A stretch of DNA of 64,000 bases from Paucibacter sediminis. Lineage in GTDB: Bacteria; Pseudomonadota; Gammaproteobacteria; Burkholderiales; Burkholderiaceae_C. The notes under the pieces are model-generated. The model was not told where the DNA came from. It searched no databases and saw only the letters and a program-made list of their open reading frames with translations. Location of the stretch: NCBI RefSeq assembly GCF_030254645.1, contig NZ_CP116346.1, positions 3,947,001 to 4,011,000 of the forward strand, written 5' to 3'. Each line of letters starts with the position of its first letter. The stretch's first letter is position 1. Positions 50,814 through 61,883 of the stretch are shown here, one piece after another. Both the position numbers and the translations under genes were made by a program.

Positions 50814-51800
50814 CTAGGCCAGGCCGGCCAGCAACTCGTAGGAGCGCAGCCGTGCGGCCTGCGAGTGCAGGGCGCAGGCGACGATGAACTCGTCGGCGCC
50901 GGTGCGCGCCTGGGTGGCCGCCAACCCCGCCTTGACGGTGGCGGGCGAGCCGACGATGGATTCCGCCAGCATGCGCGCCACCTGGGCCGCCTCGGCCGCG
51001 TTCCAGCGCGCATTCATATCGTCCACCGGCGGCGGCAGCGGCCCGCGCCGGCCGCGCACCATGCCCAGGAAGCGCTGCTGCAGCGAGCTGAACAAATACG
51101 CGGCCTGCGCGTCGCTGTCGGCCACGATCACGTTCAGCCCCACCATTGCATGGGGCCTGGGGTGGCGCTCGCTGGGGCGGTACTGGCCGCGGTAGAGCTC
51201 GAGCGCCTGCATCAGCAGCTCGGGTGCGAAATGCGAGGCAAAGGCAAAGGGCAGGCCCAGATAGGCGGCCAACTGGGCGCTGTAGAGGCTGGAGCCGAGC
51301 AGCCAGATCGGCACCTCGGTGCCCTGGCCCGGAATGGCGCGCACGACCTGACCCTCGCGGGCCGGCGCCAGATAGGCCTGCAGCTCCTGCACGTCCTCCG
51401 GGAAGCGGTCTTCGGCCGCCGTGCTGAGGTGGCGGCGCAGCGCGCGCATGGTCGGGCCATCGGTGCCGGGCGCGCGGCCCAGGCCCAGGTCGATGCGATC
51501 GGGGAAGAGCGTGGCGAGGGTGCCGAAAGCCTCGGCGATGGTCAGCGGCGCGTGGTTGGGTAGCATGATGCCGCCCGAGCCGACGCGGATCTGCCGGGTG
51601 GCGGCGGCGATCTGGCCGATCAGCACCGCGGTGGCCGAGCTGGCCACGCCGTCCATATTGTGGTGCTCGGCCACCCAGTAGCGCCGGTAGCCCAGTGCTT
51701 CGGCATGGCGGGCCAGCTCCAGGCTGTTGAGTAGGGCGCTGCGGGCATCGCTGCCCTCGACGATGGGCGCGAGATCCAAGATGGAAAGAGGCGTGTGCAT
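50814..51800 (-). CDS. Luciferase-like (LLM class) flavin-dependent oxidoreductase
   Basis: The 328-residue TIM-barrel enzyme is of the MsnO8/YhbW-like branch: [60 protein letters not shown] and [20 protein letters not shown] are all diagnostic. Such enzymes use FMN supplied by a reductase; the substrate is unknown. ATG 51800 gives the conserved start (MHTPLSIL); ATG 51809 is an alternative. It lies 44 bp downstream of the histidine kinase gene. Confidence 0.9.
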   Translation of the reverse strand: MHTPLSILDLAPIVEGSDARSALLNSLELARHAEALGYRRYWVAEHHNMDGVASSATAVLIGQIAAATRQIRVGSGGIMLPNHAPLTIAEAFGTLATLFPDRIDLGLGRAPGTDGPTMRALRRHLSTAAEDRFPEDVQELQAYLAPAREGQVVRAIPGQGTEVPIWLLGSSLYSAQLAAYLGLPFAFASHFAPELLMQALELYRGQYRPSERHPRPHAMVGLNVIVADSDAQAAYLFSSLQQRFLGMVRGRRGPLPPPVDDMNARWNAAEAAQVARMLAESIVGSPATVKAGLAATQARTGADEFIVACALHSQAARLRSYELLAGLA

Positions 51801-51844
51801 GGGCGTCATCTTGCGGCAGAGCGCGGGCGCCCGCTGAGGCGCGC

Positions 51845-54484
51845 TCAATGCCCCTTCAACTCGGGCGCCACGCGCGGCAGCCGGAACACGAAGCGGCTGC
51901 CCCGGCCGGGTTCGCTGTGCAGCTCCACATGGCCGCCCAGGATGTCGGTGATGATGTTGTAGACGATGTTGAGCCCGAGGCCGGTACCGCCGCGCCCCAT
52001 CTTGGTGGTGAAGAAGGGGTCGAAGGCGCGGCGCCGCACCTCCTCGCTCATGCCCAGGCCGTCGTCGGCCACCACCAGCTCGAACTGCTGCGCGTCCAGC
52101 GCGCGTGCGCTGATGCTGAGCTCGCCGCTGTCGCGGCCCTCGAAGGCATGCAGCAGGGCGTTCAGCATCAGATTGCTGAGCACCTGGCTGAGCGGACCGG
52201 GGTAGCCGTCCAGCTCGAGCTCAGGCGGGATGTCGGTGCGGATGCGGTAGGGCGTGGTCTTCCAGCGCGCCCGCATCAGGCTCAGCACATCGTCCACCAC
52301 CGCGTCGAGGCGGTACTGGCGGCGCTGCACGCTGGTCTGGTCCACCGAGAGCTGCTTGAAGTGCGTCACCAGTTCGTTGGCCGTGCCCAGGCCGCGCAGC
52401 AGGATCGCGGTGGCGGCGCCGGCATCGTCCAGATAGGAGGCCAGGCTGGAGCGGCGCATATGGCCCTCCACAAAGGCCTGGCGGGTCTCGCGCGTGCGCT
52501 CGTCCAGCGTCGAGGCGGTGGTGAGGCAGTTGCCCAGCGGCGTGTTGAGCTCATGCGCCACGCCCGCCACCAGCGAGCCCAGCGCGGCCAGTTTTTCCGA
52601 GCGCAGCAGCTCGTCCTGGGCGCGGTGCAGATGGGCCAGCGCCTCACGCAGCTCGGCGGTGCGCCGGCTCACCCGGCTCTCGAGCTCGGCATGCAGTTCA
52701 TGCGATTGCCGCTCGGCCTGGCGCTGCGCGCTGATGTCGCGTGCCACACCCAGATAGCCGAGCGGCGTGCCATGGCGGTCGCGCACATGGGTGACGCTCA
52801 GGGAGACCGCCAGGGCCTGGCCGTCGCGGCGCAGATAGGTCCATTCGCGCGTCTCGATGCCATCGCGCTGCGCCAGCGCCACAAAGGTCTCGAAGCCCTG
52901 GATGGGGCGCCCCAGTTCGGCGCTGAGCGCCAAGCCGCGTGCCTCGACCTCGGCCGGCAGGTGCAGCAGGGCCGGGCTCTTGCCCAGCATGTCCTCCTCG
53001 CGGTAGTCCAGCATGCGCTCGGCGCCGCGGTTGAACAGCATCATGCGGCCCTGCAGATCGGTGGCGATGATGGCCACCTCGATGGCCGCATCGAGCAGGG
53101 CCTGCAGGCGATCGCGCGCCTGCATCAGATCGGCCTGGGACTGGCGCAGCGCGGCCTCCGCCTGCTTGGCCGGCGTGATGTTGCGGCCGGTGCCGCGGTA
53201 GCCGCGGAACACGCCGTCGGCATCGAAGATCGGCGTGCCGGACACGCTCACATGGCGCAGCGTGCCGTCTTCGGTGTACTGCGAATACTCGAGGTCGCGG
53301 AAGGGCTCGTGTCGCGCCAGCTGCGCCTTGTGCGCCTCCCAGTCGACGCCGGGCGCGATCGCCGGCGACTCCCAGCGCCGGTGGCCCAGCACGCTGCTGC
53401 TGTGCACATTGGAGGCCTCCTCGGCGGTGCGCGAGATGTAGGTGAAGCGCAGCTCGGCGTCCTGCTCCCAGACCCAGTCGCTGGCCAGCGCGGCGAGGCT
53501 GCGAAAACGCGCCTGCGATTCCTGCAGCTGCTGGCTGGCCTGGCGGCCCGTTTCGATCTCATGGGCCAGGGCCTCGTTGCGCTGGCTCAGCACATGGCGC
53601 TGCCGGCCCAGCAGGGCGAGCAGGGCGGTGACCAGGGCCGCGCCGATCAGGCTGGCCATCACATCGGCCGACTGCCAGGCCAGGCCGCTCTCCCAGCCCC
53701 CCTGGGGCAGGGCCAGCAGGGTCCACAGGCCGCCCGGCAGCTGCGCCACCTGCCGCACCGCGCCGGCCTCGGCCAGCCTGGTCTCGCCCCAGATATGGCG
53801 CGCCGCCTGCCGGCCCTCGCGCTCGTCGACGATCTCGAGCGCCAGCCCGGCCTGGCGCTCCAGGCCGGCGACCTGCATGAAGCGCTCCAGGTCCGCCACC
53901 ACCGACACCACGCCCCAATAGCGCTGGCCGTCCGGCGCGGCGGCATCGCGCAGGAACACCGGCGTGCGCTGGATGATGCCCATGCCGCCCTGCACCAGCA
54001 CCACCGGCGCGACGATCAGCGGCCCGCGCTGCGCGCGCGCCGCCTGCACCTGCGCCCATTGCGCCGGGATGCTGCGGTAGACCAGGCCGAACACGCGCTC
54101 GTTGCCGGCGCGTGGGAACACATGGCGGGCCACGTCGTCGGGCGCCGCCACCACGCTGCGCAGCTGCGGCACGAGCTTGACGGCACGGCTGGTGAGGCGC
54201 TCGAAACGCTCCTCGGAGATGTCGCCATCAAGCTGGATCATGGCCTCCAGCCCGAGGGTGGGGCTGAAGGTGCTTTGTGCGGTGGCCTCGATGCGGGCGC
54301 GCAGCAGGGTCAGCTGTGCCTCGAGCTGGCCGCGCGCGGCGGCGCGGTCGGTCTGCAGATGCAGGCGCAGCAGGCCGGCCACGATCAGCGCCCCCACCAG
54401 CACGCTCAGCAGCGCCGGCCAGTACCAGACCAGCAGGGCCCAGGGCCGTCTGGGCGCGGCGGGTGGCGGGTGGGGCGGGATCAT
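51845..54484 (-). CDS. Orphan sensor histidine kinase (CHASE-PAS-PAS-HisKA-HATPase)
   Basis: The 879-residue product begins with a membrane helix (about 14-37), then a periplasmic CHASE domain (about 60-260, with [16 protein letters not shown] and [17 protein letters not shown]) and a second helix near 275-295. Two PAS domains follow ([40 protein letters not shown]), then HisKA with the phosphorylated histidine in [17 protein letters not shown] near 641, and HATPase with [11 protein letters not shown] and [14 protein letters not shown]. No response regulator lies nearby. CHASE domains sense small outside molecules. The DegP-like protease gene is 65 bp upstream on the same strand, so they may share a transcript. 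ATG 54484 was preferred to GTG 54526. Confidence 0.9.
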   Translation of the reverse strand: MIPPHPPPAAPRRPWALLVWYWPALLSVLVGALIVAGLLRLHLQTDRAAARGQLEAQLTLLRARIEATAQSTFSPTLGLEAMIQLDGDISEERFERLTSRAVKLVPQLRSVVAAPDDVARHVFPRAGNERVFGLVYRSIPAQWAQVQAARAQRGPLIVAPVVLVQGGMGIIQRTPVFLRDAAAPDGQRYWGVVSVVADLERFMQVAGLERQAGLALEIVDEREGRQAARHIWGETRLAEAGAVRQVAQLPGGLWTLLALPQGGWESGLAWQSADVMASLIGAALVTALLALLGRQRHVLSQRNEALAHEIETGRQASQQLQESQARFRSLAALASDWVWEQDAELRFTYISRTAEEASNVHSSSVLGHRRWESPAIAPGVDWEAHKAQLARHEPFRDLEYSQYTEDGTLRHVSVSGTPIFDADGVFRGYRGTGRNITPAKQAEAALRQSQADLMQARDRLQALLDAAIEVAIIATDLQGRMMLFNRGAERMLDYREEDMLGKSPALLHLPAEVEARGLALSAELGRPIQGFETFVALAQRDGIETREWTYLRRDGQALAVSLSVTHVRDRHGTPLGYLGVARDISAQRQAERQSHELHAELESRVSRRTAELREALAHLHRAQDELLRSEKLAALGSLVAGVAHELNTPLGNCLTTASTLDERTRETRQAFVEGHMRRSSLASYLDDAGAATAILLRGLGTANELVTHFKQLSVDQTSVQRRQYRLDAVVDDVLSLMRARWKTTPYRIRTDIPPELELDGYPGPLSQVLSNLMLNALLHAFEGRDSGELSISARALDAQQFELVVADDGLGMSEEVRRRAFDPFFTTKMGRGGTGLGLNIVYNIITDILGGHVELHSEPGRGSRFVFRLPRVAPELKGH

Positions 54485-54549
54485 CCTGGCGAGGCGGCTC
54501 GGTGACAGTGGCGCGGGCCCGGCCACGGTATCACAGCTACCTCGCTGGC

Positions 54550-55614
<1,065 letters not shown>

Positions 55615-55689
55615 GGGGTCAGATGTTGCCGGCTAGACTGCGGCCATTCGTTTTGCGTGGCTTCTATTTTGACCGCTCCGAACTCTCGC

Positions 55690-56388
55690 ATGCCACGCCT
55701 GGACGCCTTGCGCGGCCTGGCGATGCTGTGGATGACGCTGTTCCACTTCGGCTTCGACCTCAACCATGCCGGCCTGATACGGCAGGATTTCTACCGCGAC
55801 CCCTTCTGGACCTGGCAGCGCACGGCCATCGTCAGCCTGTTCCTGCTCTGCGCCGGCCTGGGCCAGGCGGTGGCGGTGGCGCAGGGTCAGCGCTGGCCGC
55901 GCTTCTGGAAGCGCTGGGCCCAGGTGGCGGGCTGCGCCCTGCTGGTATCGCTGGGCTCCTGGTGGATGTTTCCGCGCAGCTACATCAGCTTCGGCGTGCT
56001 GCATGGCATGGCGCTGATGCTCTTGCTGCTGCGCTGGGCCGGCCCGCGCCTGCCCGGCTGGGCCCTGCTGGGCCTGGCCCTGCTGGCGCTGGCGGCGCCG
56101 CAGCTCTGGCAGCACGCCTTCTTCGACAGCCGCTGGACCAACTGGGTCGGGCTGGTCACGCGCAAGCCCGTCACCGAGGACTATGTGCCGCTGCTGCCCT
56201 GGCTGGGCGTGATGCTGCTGGGCTTTGCGCTCGGCCGGGCCTGGCTGGCGCGGCAGCGCGTGCTGCAGGGCGGCATCGCGGCGCCGCTGCGGCCGCTGGC
56301 CTGGCTGGGCGGCTGGTCGCTGAGCTATTACATGCTGCACCAGCCGGTGCTGCTGGGCCTGCTTTATCTGTATCAGCGCTTGATCTAG
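55690..56388 (+). CDS. DUF1624-type membrane protein (heparan-alpha-glucosaminide acetyltransferase-like)
   Basis: The 232-residue integral membrane protein begins [20 protein letters not shown], the typical start of the DUF1624/acyltransferase-3-like group, with FDLNHAG and about seven hydrophobic helices. The last helix carries [20 protein letters not shown]. Relatives move acyl groups across the membrane to sugars; no substrate can be named. An in-frame TTG at 55669 could add 7 residues; no good ribosome site decides the start. Confidence 0.8.
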   Translation: MPRLDALRGLAMLWMTLFHFGFDLNHAGLIRQDFYRDPFWTWQRTAIVSLFLLCAGLGQAVAVAQGQRWPRFWKRWAQVAGCALLVSLGSWWMFPRSYISFGVLHGMALMLLLLRWAGPRLPGWALLGLALLALAAPQLWQHAFFDSRWTNWVGLVTRKPVTEDYVPLLPWLGVMLLGFALGRAWLARQRVLQGGIAAPLRPLAWLGGWSLSYYMLHQPVLLGLLYLYQRLI

Positions 56389-56452
56389 CAGCTTCATCAG
56401 CCTGTCACCTCCTGTTCGAACAATGCGGTGTTGTTCAACGGAGGTGAAGACG

Positions 56453-57646
56453 ATGAATTCGATGCAGCGTGCGGCCGTGGCCGCGGCGGTGATTGGCCTG
56501 ATGCTGAGCGCCTGTGGCGGCAGCGACGACCTGGATCCCCTGCCGACCCTGGATGGTCAGCAGCCCCTGGTGGTGGGGCACCGCGGTGCCTCGGGCTATC
56601 TGCCCGAAGAGACGCTGGAGGCCTATGCGCTGGCGATCGAGCAGGGCGCCGATGTGGTGGAGCCCGACCTGATCTCCACCAAGGATGGCGTGCTGATCGC
56701 AAGACATGACCCCAACCTGGCCTACAGCACCGATGTGGCCAGCCATCCCGAATTTGCCGCGCGCAAGAAGACCATGGCGGTGGACGGCGAGCTGCAGGAG
56801 GGCTGGTTCGCCAGCGACTTCACGCTCGCCGAGATCAAGACCCTGGGCGGCCTGATCACCGATGCCGAGCGCCCGCAGGGCAACAACGGCAAGTTCAAGC
56901 TCATCACCTTCCAGGAACTGATCGATCTGGTGAAGGCCAAGAGCAAGGAGAAGGGGCGCAGCATCGCGGTCTATCCCGAGACCAAGAACCCCAGCTTCCA
57001 CCGCGACCTCGGCCTGCCGCTGGAAGACAAGCTGATCGCCCTGCTGGACGCCGCCGGCTGGAATGCCAAGGATGCGCCGGTGTTCGTGCAGAGCTTCGAG
57101 CCCGGCAGCCTGAAATACCTGAAGAGCAAGGGCCTGAAGACGCGCCTGATCCAGCTCATCGACGCCGACGACGTGGACCTCAAGACCGGCAAGCTCACCT
57201 ATGTGGCGCCCTACGACCGGCCCTACGACTGGTTCAAGGCCGGCGACAAGCGCCTGTTCAGCGACATGGTCACGCCCGCCGGCCTGGCCGAGATCAAGAG
57301 CTATGCCGACGGCATCGGCCCCTGGAAGCCCTATATCGTGCCGGTGAAGGGCGTGCTGAATGCCGATGGCTCGTTGAAGGACCAGAACGGGGACGGCAAG
57401 ACCAACTGGGCCGACGCCAACACGCAGGCGCCCACCAGCCTGATCGCCGACGCGCACAAGGCCGGCCTGTTCGTGCATGCCTACACCTTCCGCAACGAGA
57501 AGCGCCGCCTGGCCTTCGACTATGGCGGCGATCCGCAGAAGGAGTACCTGCAGTTCTACCGCCTGGGGCTGGACGGCCTGTTCTCGGACTTCCCCGACAC
57601 CGCCCTGGCCGCGCGCGCTGCCTATTTGAAGGAAATGGGCCGCTGA
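56453..57646 (+). CDS. glpQ: Lipoprotein glycerophosphodiester phosphodiesterase
   Basis: The 397-residue product cleaves glycerophosphodiesters to glycerol 3-phosphate plus alcohol. The first 20 residues with LMLSAC form a lipobox, so it is probably anchored by lipid to the outer membrane. The catalytic site is LVVGHRGASGYLPEETLEAY, VVEPDLISTKDGVLIARHDP and YPETKNP. An insertion near residue 310 contains DQNGDGKTNWAD, an EF-hand/dockerin-like calcium loop not normal for the family. GGAGGTG lies 6 bases before ATG 56453, deciding the start. Confidence 0.92.
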   Translation: MNSMQRAAVAAAVIGLMLSACGGSDDLDPLPTLDGQQPLVVGHRGASGYLPEETLEAYALAIEQGADVVEPDLISTKDGVLIARHDPNLAYSTDVASHPEFAARKKTMAVDGELQEGWFASDFTLAEIKTLGGLITDAERPQGNNGKFKLITFQELIDLVKAKSKEKGRSIAVYPETKNPSFHRDLGLPLEDKLIALLDAAGWNAKDAPVFVQSFEPGSLKYLKSKGLKTRLIQLIDADDVDLKTGKLTYVAPYDRPYDWFKAGDKRLFSDMVTPAGLAEIKSYADGIGPWKPYIVPVKGVLNADGSLKDQNGDGKTNWADANTQAPTSLIADAHKAGLFVHAYTFRNEKRRLAFDYGGDPQKEYLQFYRLGLDGLFSDFPDTALAARAAYLKEMGR

Positions 57647-57654
57647 TGAGGCCC

Positions 57655-57683
57655 GCGCCGCCGGGCGCAAGGCCCGGCGGCGC
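57655..57683 (+). other. Strong hairpin between glpQ and rlmB
   Basis: GCGCCGCCGGGC (57655-57666) pairs perfectly with GCCCGGCGGCGC (57672-57683) around loop GCAAG. No T run follows on either strand, so it is not a standard terminator. It ends 12 bp before the rlmB ATG and could limit ribosome access or protect RNA ends. Confidence 0.65.
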
Positions 57684-57695
57684 TACGATGGGCGC

Positions 57696-58445
57696 ATGAG
57701 CGCTAGCAAACACATTCTCTTCGGCTTCCACGCCGTCACGGTGCGGCTCAAGACCGCCGCCGCTTCCATCTCCGAAATCCACATCGACCAGACGCGCCGC
57801 GACCAGCGCATGCGCCAGTTCGTCGAGCGCTGCAAGGAGGCGGGCGTGAAGCTGGTGGAGAGCGACGACGAGCGCCTGCACAAGCTCTGCGGCACGCATC
57901 GCCACCAGGGCGTGGTGGCACGCGTGAGCGCGCTGCAGCAGCATCACTCGCTGGACGATGTGCTGGACGAGGTGGAAGCTGCGGAAGCCGCCCCGCTGGT
58001 GCTGGTGCTGGACGGCGTGACCGACCCGCACAATCTGGGCGCCTGCCTGCGTGTGGCCGATGGTGCCGGCGCGCATGCGGTGGTGGCGCCCAAGGACCAT
58101 GCGGTTGGGCTGAACGCCACCGTGGCCAAGGTGGCCAGCGGCGCGGCCGAGACCGTGCCCTATCTGATGGTCACCAACCTGGCGCGCACGCTGGGTGAGC
58201 TGAAGGAGCGCAATATCTGGGTCATAGGCACCTCCGACCAGGCCGAGAAGTCCATCTACGACCTGGACCTCAAGGGCCCGGTGGCGCTGGTGCTGGGTGC
58301 CGAGGGCGAGGGCATGCGCGCGCTCACCGCCAAGACCTGCGACGAGCTGGTGCGCATCCCCATGAAGGGCGCGGTGGAGAGCCTCAACGTCTCGGTGGCG
58401 GCAGGGGTTTGCCTCTACGAGGCGCTACGCCAGCGCGGACAGTGA
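57696..58445 (+). CDS. rlmB: 23S rRNA (guanosine-2251-2'-O)-methyltransferase
   Basis: The 249-residue SPOUT-family enzyme methylates G2251 in 23S rRNA. It has an N-terminal substrate-binding domain (LFGFHAVTVRLKTAAASISE) and the knot motifs DPHNLGACLRVADGAGAH, LVLGAEGEGMRAL and VESLNVSVAAGVCLYEAL. ATG 57696 has no clear ribosome site and a strong hairpin in front. Confidence 0.93.
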   Translation: MSASKHILFGFHAVTVRLKTAAASISEIHIDQTRRDQRMRQFVERCKEAGVKLVESDDERLHKLCGTHRHQGVVARVSALQQHHSLDDVLDEVEAAEAAPLVLVLDGVTDPHNLGACLRVADGAGAHAVVAPKDHAVGLNATVAKVASGAAETVPYLMVTNLARTLGELKERNIWVIGTSDQAEKSIYDLDLKGPVALVLGAEGEGMRALTAKTCDELVRIPMKGAVESLNVSVAAGVCLYEALRQRGQ

Positions 58446-58489
58446 GCAGGGATAATCTGACCATTCAGTAAGAAAGCAGAGTTCTCATC

Positions 58490-59119
58490 ATGGCCGTCAT
58501 CGAAGTCCACCACCCCCTCGTCAAACACAAGATCGGCCTGATGCGCGAGGCCGATATCTCGACCAAGAAGTTCCGCGAGCTCACCGGCGAGGTGGCGCGT
58601 CTCTTGGCTTACGAGGCCACGGCCGACTTTCCGCTCGAGAAAACCACCATCGAATGCTGGAGCGGCCCGACCGAGATCGACCAGATCGCCGGCCGCAAGG
58701 TCACCGTGGTGCCCATCCTGCGCGCCGGCCTGGGCATGCTGGATGGCGTGCTGGACATGATGCCCAATGCCAAGGTCAGCGTGGTGGGCCTGGCGCGCGA
58801 CCACGAGACGCTCAAGCCGGTGAACTACTTCGACCGCTTCGTCGGCCAGCTGGACGAGCGCACCGCCCTCATCATCGACCCCATGCTGGCCACCGCCGGC
58901 TCGATGATCGCCACCGTGGATCTGCTCAAGGCGCGCGGTTGCAAGGACATCCGCGCCCTGGTGCTGGTGGCCGCGCCCGAGGGCGTGAAGGCGCTGAACG
59001 AGGCCCACCCCGAGGTGCGCTGCTGGACCGCCGCGATCGACAGCCATTTGAACGAGCATGGCTACATCATCCCGGGCCTGGGCGATGCGGGCGACAAGAT
59101 CTTCGGAACGAAGGAGTGA
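58490..59119 (+). CDS. upp: Uracil phosphoribosyltransferase
   Basis: Upp converts uracil and PRPP to UMP. The 209 residues are full length: [20 protein letters not shown] at the start, the PRPP loop in [20 protein letters not shown] and the uracil-binding C-terminal [16 protein letters not shown]. It lies 44 bp after rlmB. Its uracil could come from the nucleoside hydrolase operon, though no link is visible in sequence. Confidence 0.96.
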   Translation: MAVIEVHHPLVKHKIGLMREADISTKKFRELTGEVARLLAYEATADFPLEKTTIECWSGPTEIDQIAGRKVTVVPILRAGLGMLDGVLDMMPNAKVSVVGLARDHETLKPVNYFDRFVGQLDERTALIIDPMLATAGSMIATVDLLKARGCKDIRALVLVAAPEGVKALNEAHPEVRCWTAAIDSHLNEHGYIIPGLGDAGDKIFGTKE

Positions 59120-59131
59120 GCTCCTTCTAGC

Positions 59132-59674
59132 TCACACCCAGCCCAGCGCCCCCACCACCCCACCCGCCAGCACCATCCACACCAGGCCGAGCTTGGTGCG
59201 CAGCGTGAGTGCGAGCGTCACGGCGATCAGCGCCAGCGTGGCCAGCCGGTGTTCCGGTGCGGCCACATAGGGTGCCGCCAGCAGCCAGCCGGTGGCCACG
59301 ATCAGCCCCAGCGTCAGCGGTGCCATGCCTTGCGTGAAGGCGCGGATGCCGCGTGCCTGCTGGTGCTCGCGCGCCCAGCGCGTGGCCGCCAGCACCAGGG
59401 TGGTGGAGGGCAGCATGATGCCCGCCATGGCCGCCGCGGCGCCGGCCGGGCCCGCCACATTCCAGCCCAGCACCGCGACGAACAGGATGTTGGGCCCGGG
59501 CGCGGCCTGGGCCAGCGCGATCGAGCCGGTGAAATCGGTGTCGGACAGCCAATGTTGCTGGCCCACCAGATAGCGGTGCATCTCGGGCGCGGTGGTGATG
59601 GCGCCGCCGATCGAGAGCAGGGAGAGGCTCAGGAAGTGCAGGAACAGGGACAGCAGGTCGGGTGGCGGGGGCAT
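59132..59674 (-). CDS. chrA: Chromate transporter, second half-size CHR subunit
   Basis: The 180-residue membrane protein matches one half of ChrA: LSLLSIGGAITTAPEMHRYL, ALAQAAPGPNILFVAVLGW, and further hydrophobic helices. Full-length ChrA is one chain of about 400 residues; here two short-chain subunits are coded by neighbouring genes, a known arrangement in which both are needed. It starts 5 bp after the stop of its partner. Real substrate may be chromate, sulfate or another anion. Confidence 0.87.
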   Translation of the reverse strand: MPPPPDLLSLFLHFLSLSLLSIGGAITTAPEMHRYLVGQQHWLSDTDFTGSIALAQAAPGPNILFVAVLGWNVAGPAGAAAAMAGIMLPSTTLVLAATRWAREHQQARGIRAFTQGMAPLTLGLIVATGWLLAAPYVAAPEHRLATLALIAVTLALTLRTKLGLVWMVLAGGVVGALGWV

Positions 59675-59678
59675 GGGG

Positions 59679-60245
59679 TCAGTCCTTGCCCAATCGATGC
59701 CAGGCGAGCGCCATGCCCAGGCCTCCAATGCCCAGCACGGCCCAGATCAGCGGCAGGCGCAGCAACGCAATCGCCGCAAAGCCCAGCGCCGCCAGACCCA
59801 GGCTGACGCTGCGGCCCAGCACATTGGCCTTCAGGCCGCCCATCAGCTTGAGCCCGGTGGCCAGGATCAGGCCGGCCGCCACCGCGCCCATGCCGCGCAG
59901 CGCCCCCGCCACCAGGGGCTGGTGCAGGAACTGGCCGGTCAGGGCGGTGAGGCCCAGCACGATCGCGCAGGGCAGCACGAACATGCCGGCCAAGGCCGTG
60001 AAGGCACCGCGCAGGCCGAAGAAGCGGTCGCCAATCATCAGCGAGATGTTCACCACATTGGGGCCGGGCAGCACCTGGGCCACCGCCAGCACCTCCAGGA
60101 ATTCGGCCCGGCTGAGCCAGCCCAGGCGGTCCACCAGCTCGCGCTGCGCCACCGCCAGCACGCCGCCGAAGCCCTGCAGGGCCAGCCGGTTGAAGGCCAG
60201 GTAGAGCGCCCAGAGGTCTTGCGGTGCGGCCCGCTCGCCGGCCAT
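59679..60245 (-). CDS. chrA: Chromate transporter, first half-size CHR subunit
   Basis: The 188-residue membrane protein has the N-half signature FNRLALQGFGGVLAVAQREL and VAQVLPGPNVVNISLMIGD. It overlaps the stop of the dehydrogenase gene by ATGA (60242-60245) and precedes the second subunit, so three genes are likely translated together. The inverse topology of the two halves, known for this family, fits their pairing as a heterodimer. Confidence 0.87.
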   Translation of the reverse strand: MAGERAAPQDLWALYLAFNRLALQGFGGVLAVAQRELVDRLGWLSRAEFLEVLAVAQVLPGPNVVNISLMIGDRFFGLRGAFTALAGMFVLPCAIVLGLTALTGQFLHQPLVAGALRGMGAVAAGLILATGLKLMGGLKANVLGRSVSLGLAALGFAAIALLRLPLIWAVLGIGGLGMALAWHRLGKD

Positions 60246-61252
60246 CAGCGCAGTACCTTCAGGGCGTCGGGGTTGACGATGTTGCTGGGCGCGCCGTTGA
60301 TGAAGGCCAGCACATTGTCAAAGGCCGCGTCGAAGTAGAGCTCATAGCTGTCCTGCTCGACATAGCCGATATGCGGCGTGCAGACGGCGTTCTCCAGGCG
60401 CAGCAGCGGATGGCCCTGCAGAATCGGCTCGCTCTCGAACACGTCCACCGCCGCCATGCCGGGGCGGCCGCGGTTGAGCGCCGAGACCAGGGCGCCGTCG
60501 GCCAGCAGCTCGGCGCGCGAGGTGTTGACGAACAGGGCGGTGGGCTTCATGCGCGCCAGGTCTTCGGGCGTAACCATGCCGCGCGTGGCCTCGCTCAGGC
60601 GCAGGTGCAGGCTCAGCACATCGCAGCCCTCGAAGAAGGCCTCGCGGCTTTCGGCCGCCTCGTAGCCGTCCAGCGCGGCGCGGCCGCGCGAGGTCTCGCT
60701 GCCCCAGACCAGCACCTTCATGCCGAAGGCGCGCGCATAGCCCGCCACCATCTGGCCGATCTTGCCGTAGCCCCAGATGCCCAGGGTCTTGCCCTTGAGC
60801 ACCATGCCGACACCGAAATTCGGCGGCATCGAGGCCGCCTTCAGGCCCGACTGCTGCCAGGCCCCATGCTTGAGATTGCCGATGTACTGGGGCAGCCGCC
60901 GCATCGAGGCCATGATCAGGGCCCAGGTCAGCTCGGCCGGCGCCACCGGCGAGCCCACGCCCTCGGCCACCGCGATGCCCAGCTTGGTGCAGGCCTCCAC
61001 GTCGATGTGCGCGCCGACGCGGCCGGTCTGGGCGATCAGCTTCAGGCGCGGCAGCTTCTCGAGCAGCTGGCGCGGGAACTGGGTGCGTTCGCGTATCAGC
61101 ACCAGCACATCGGCATCGCGCAGGCGCACCGACAGCTGGCCGATGCCCTTCACCGTGTTGGTGAAGACCTTGGCATTGAGCGCGTCCAGCTTGGTTGCGC
61201 AGCGGAGCTTGCGCACCGCGTCCTGGTAGTCGTCGAGAATGATGATGTTCAT
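60245..61252 (-). CDS. D-2-hydroxyacid dehydrogenase family protein
   Basis: The 335-residue product has the catalytic triad of the family: Arg in FVNTSRAELLADGALV, Glu in VFESEPI and His in CTPHIGYVEQDSYELYFD. The NAD-binding site is LGIWGYGKIGQMVAGYARAF. N-terminal MNIIILDDYQDAV is typical of a Burkholderiales-type subgroup with unknown substrate, often labelled phosphoglycerate-dehydrogenase-like. It heads the unit with the two CHR genes and is divergent from the DUF1993 gene. Confidence 0.88.
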   Translation of the reverse strand: MNIIILDDYQDAVRKLRCATKLDALNAKVFTNTVKGIGQLSVRLRDADVLVLIRERTQFPRQLLEKLPRLKLIAQTGRVGAHIDVEACTKLGIAVAEGVGSPVAPAELTWALIMASMRRLPQYIGNLKHGAWQQSGLKAASMPPNFGVGMVLKGKTLGIWGYGKIGQMVAGYARAFGMKVLVWGSETSRGRAALDGYEAAESREAFFEGCDVLSLHLRLSEATRGMVTPEDLARMKPTALFVNTSRAELLADGALVSALNRGRPGMAAVDVFESEPILQGHPLLRLENAVCTPHIGYVEQDSYELYFDAAFDNVLAFINGAPSNIVNPDALKVLR

Positions 61253-61372
61253 GGCGTGCGCCTGGGATTGTGCCTTGTGCGCGGGGTGATGGCGTCCGGG
61301 TCAGCACGCACTTGCGCGAATCTCGCTAGCATCGTGCCACCCTAACCCGACAGGCCCGCCGAGGAGACCCCC

Positions 61373-61879
61373 ATGAGTATCAATATGCACAGCGCCAGCA
61401 GCCCCGTGTTCGTGAAGATGCTGGGCAATATGTTGCATTGGTTGCAGCTCGCCCGTACCCATGCCGAGACCAAGAAGTTCGACACCTCGGTCTATCTGGG
61501 CCTGCGGCTGGCGCCCGACATGCTGCCCTTCTCGCGCCAGATCCAGATTGCCAGCGATGCCGCCAAGGGCTGCGTGGCGCGCCTGGCGGGCATCGAGATC
61601 CCGAAATGGGAAGACAACGAAGCCACGATGGACGAACTGGAGGCGCGCGTGCGCCGCACCATCGACTTCGTCAACTCGGTGCCGGCCGAGCAGCTGATCG
61701 GCAGCGAGGAGCGCGTGATCGAGCTGGTGATGCGCAATGGCACGGTGCTGAAGTACAGCGGCGAGGACTTTCTGCGCCATTACGCCACGCCGAACTTCTA
61801 CTTCCACGTCACCACCACCTATGCCTTGCTGCGCCATGCCGGTGTGAGCCTGGGCAAGCCAGACTATCTGGGGCGCTGA
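61373..61879 (+). CDS. DUF1993-family protein
   Basis: The 168-residue product has the typical start of DUF1993: MSINMHSASSPVFVKMLGNM followed by LHWLQLARTHAE, then LAPDMLPFSRQIQIASDAAK and the end HFHVTTTYALLRHAGV-like (here YFHVTTTYALLRHAGVSLGK). The fold resembles DinB-type four-helix bundles. The function is unknown. GAGGAG lies about 8 bases before ATG 61373. Confidence 0.85.
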   Translation: MSINMHSASSPVFVKMLGNMLHWLQLARTHAETKKFDTSVYLGLRLAPDMLPFSRQIQIASDAAKGCVARLAGIEIPKWEDNEATMDELEARVRRTIDFVNSVPAEQLIGSEERVIELVMRNGTVLKYSGEDFLRHYATPNFYFHVTTTYALLRHAGVSLGKPDYLGR

Positions 61880-61883
61880 GGCT

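Noticed and set aside
51848-54505. An 885-codon open frame antisense to the histidine kinase
   Set aside because: Same pattern: shadow of a GC-rich gene, no motif.
56698-56713. 16-bp motif match in glpQ as strong evidence for a repeat
   Set aside because: It codes the conserved catalytic ARHDP stretch of GDPD, so protein constraint can explain it; I list it only as a weak copy.
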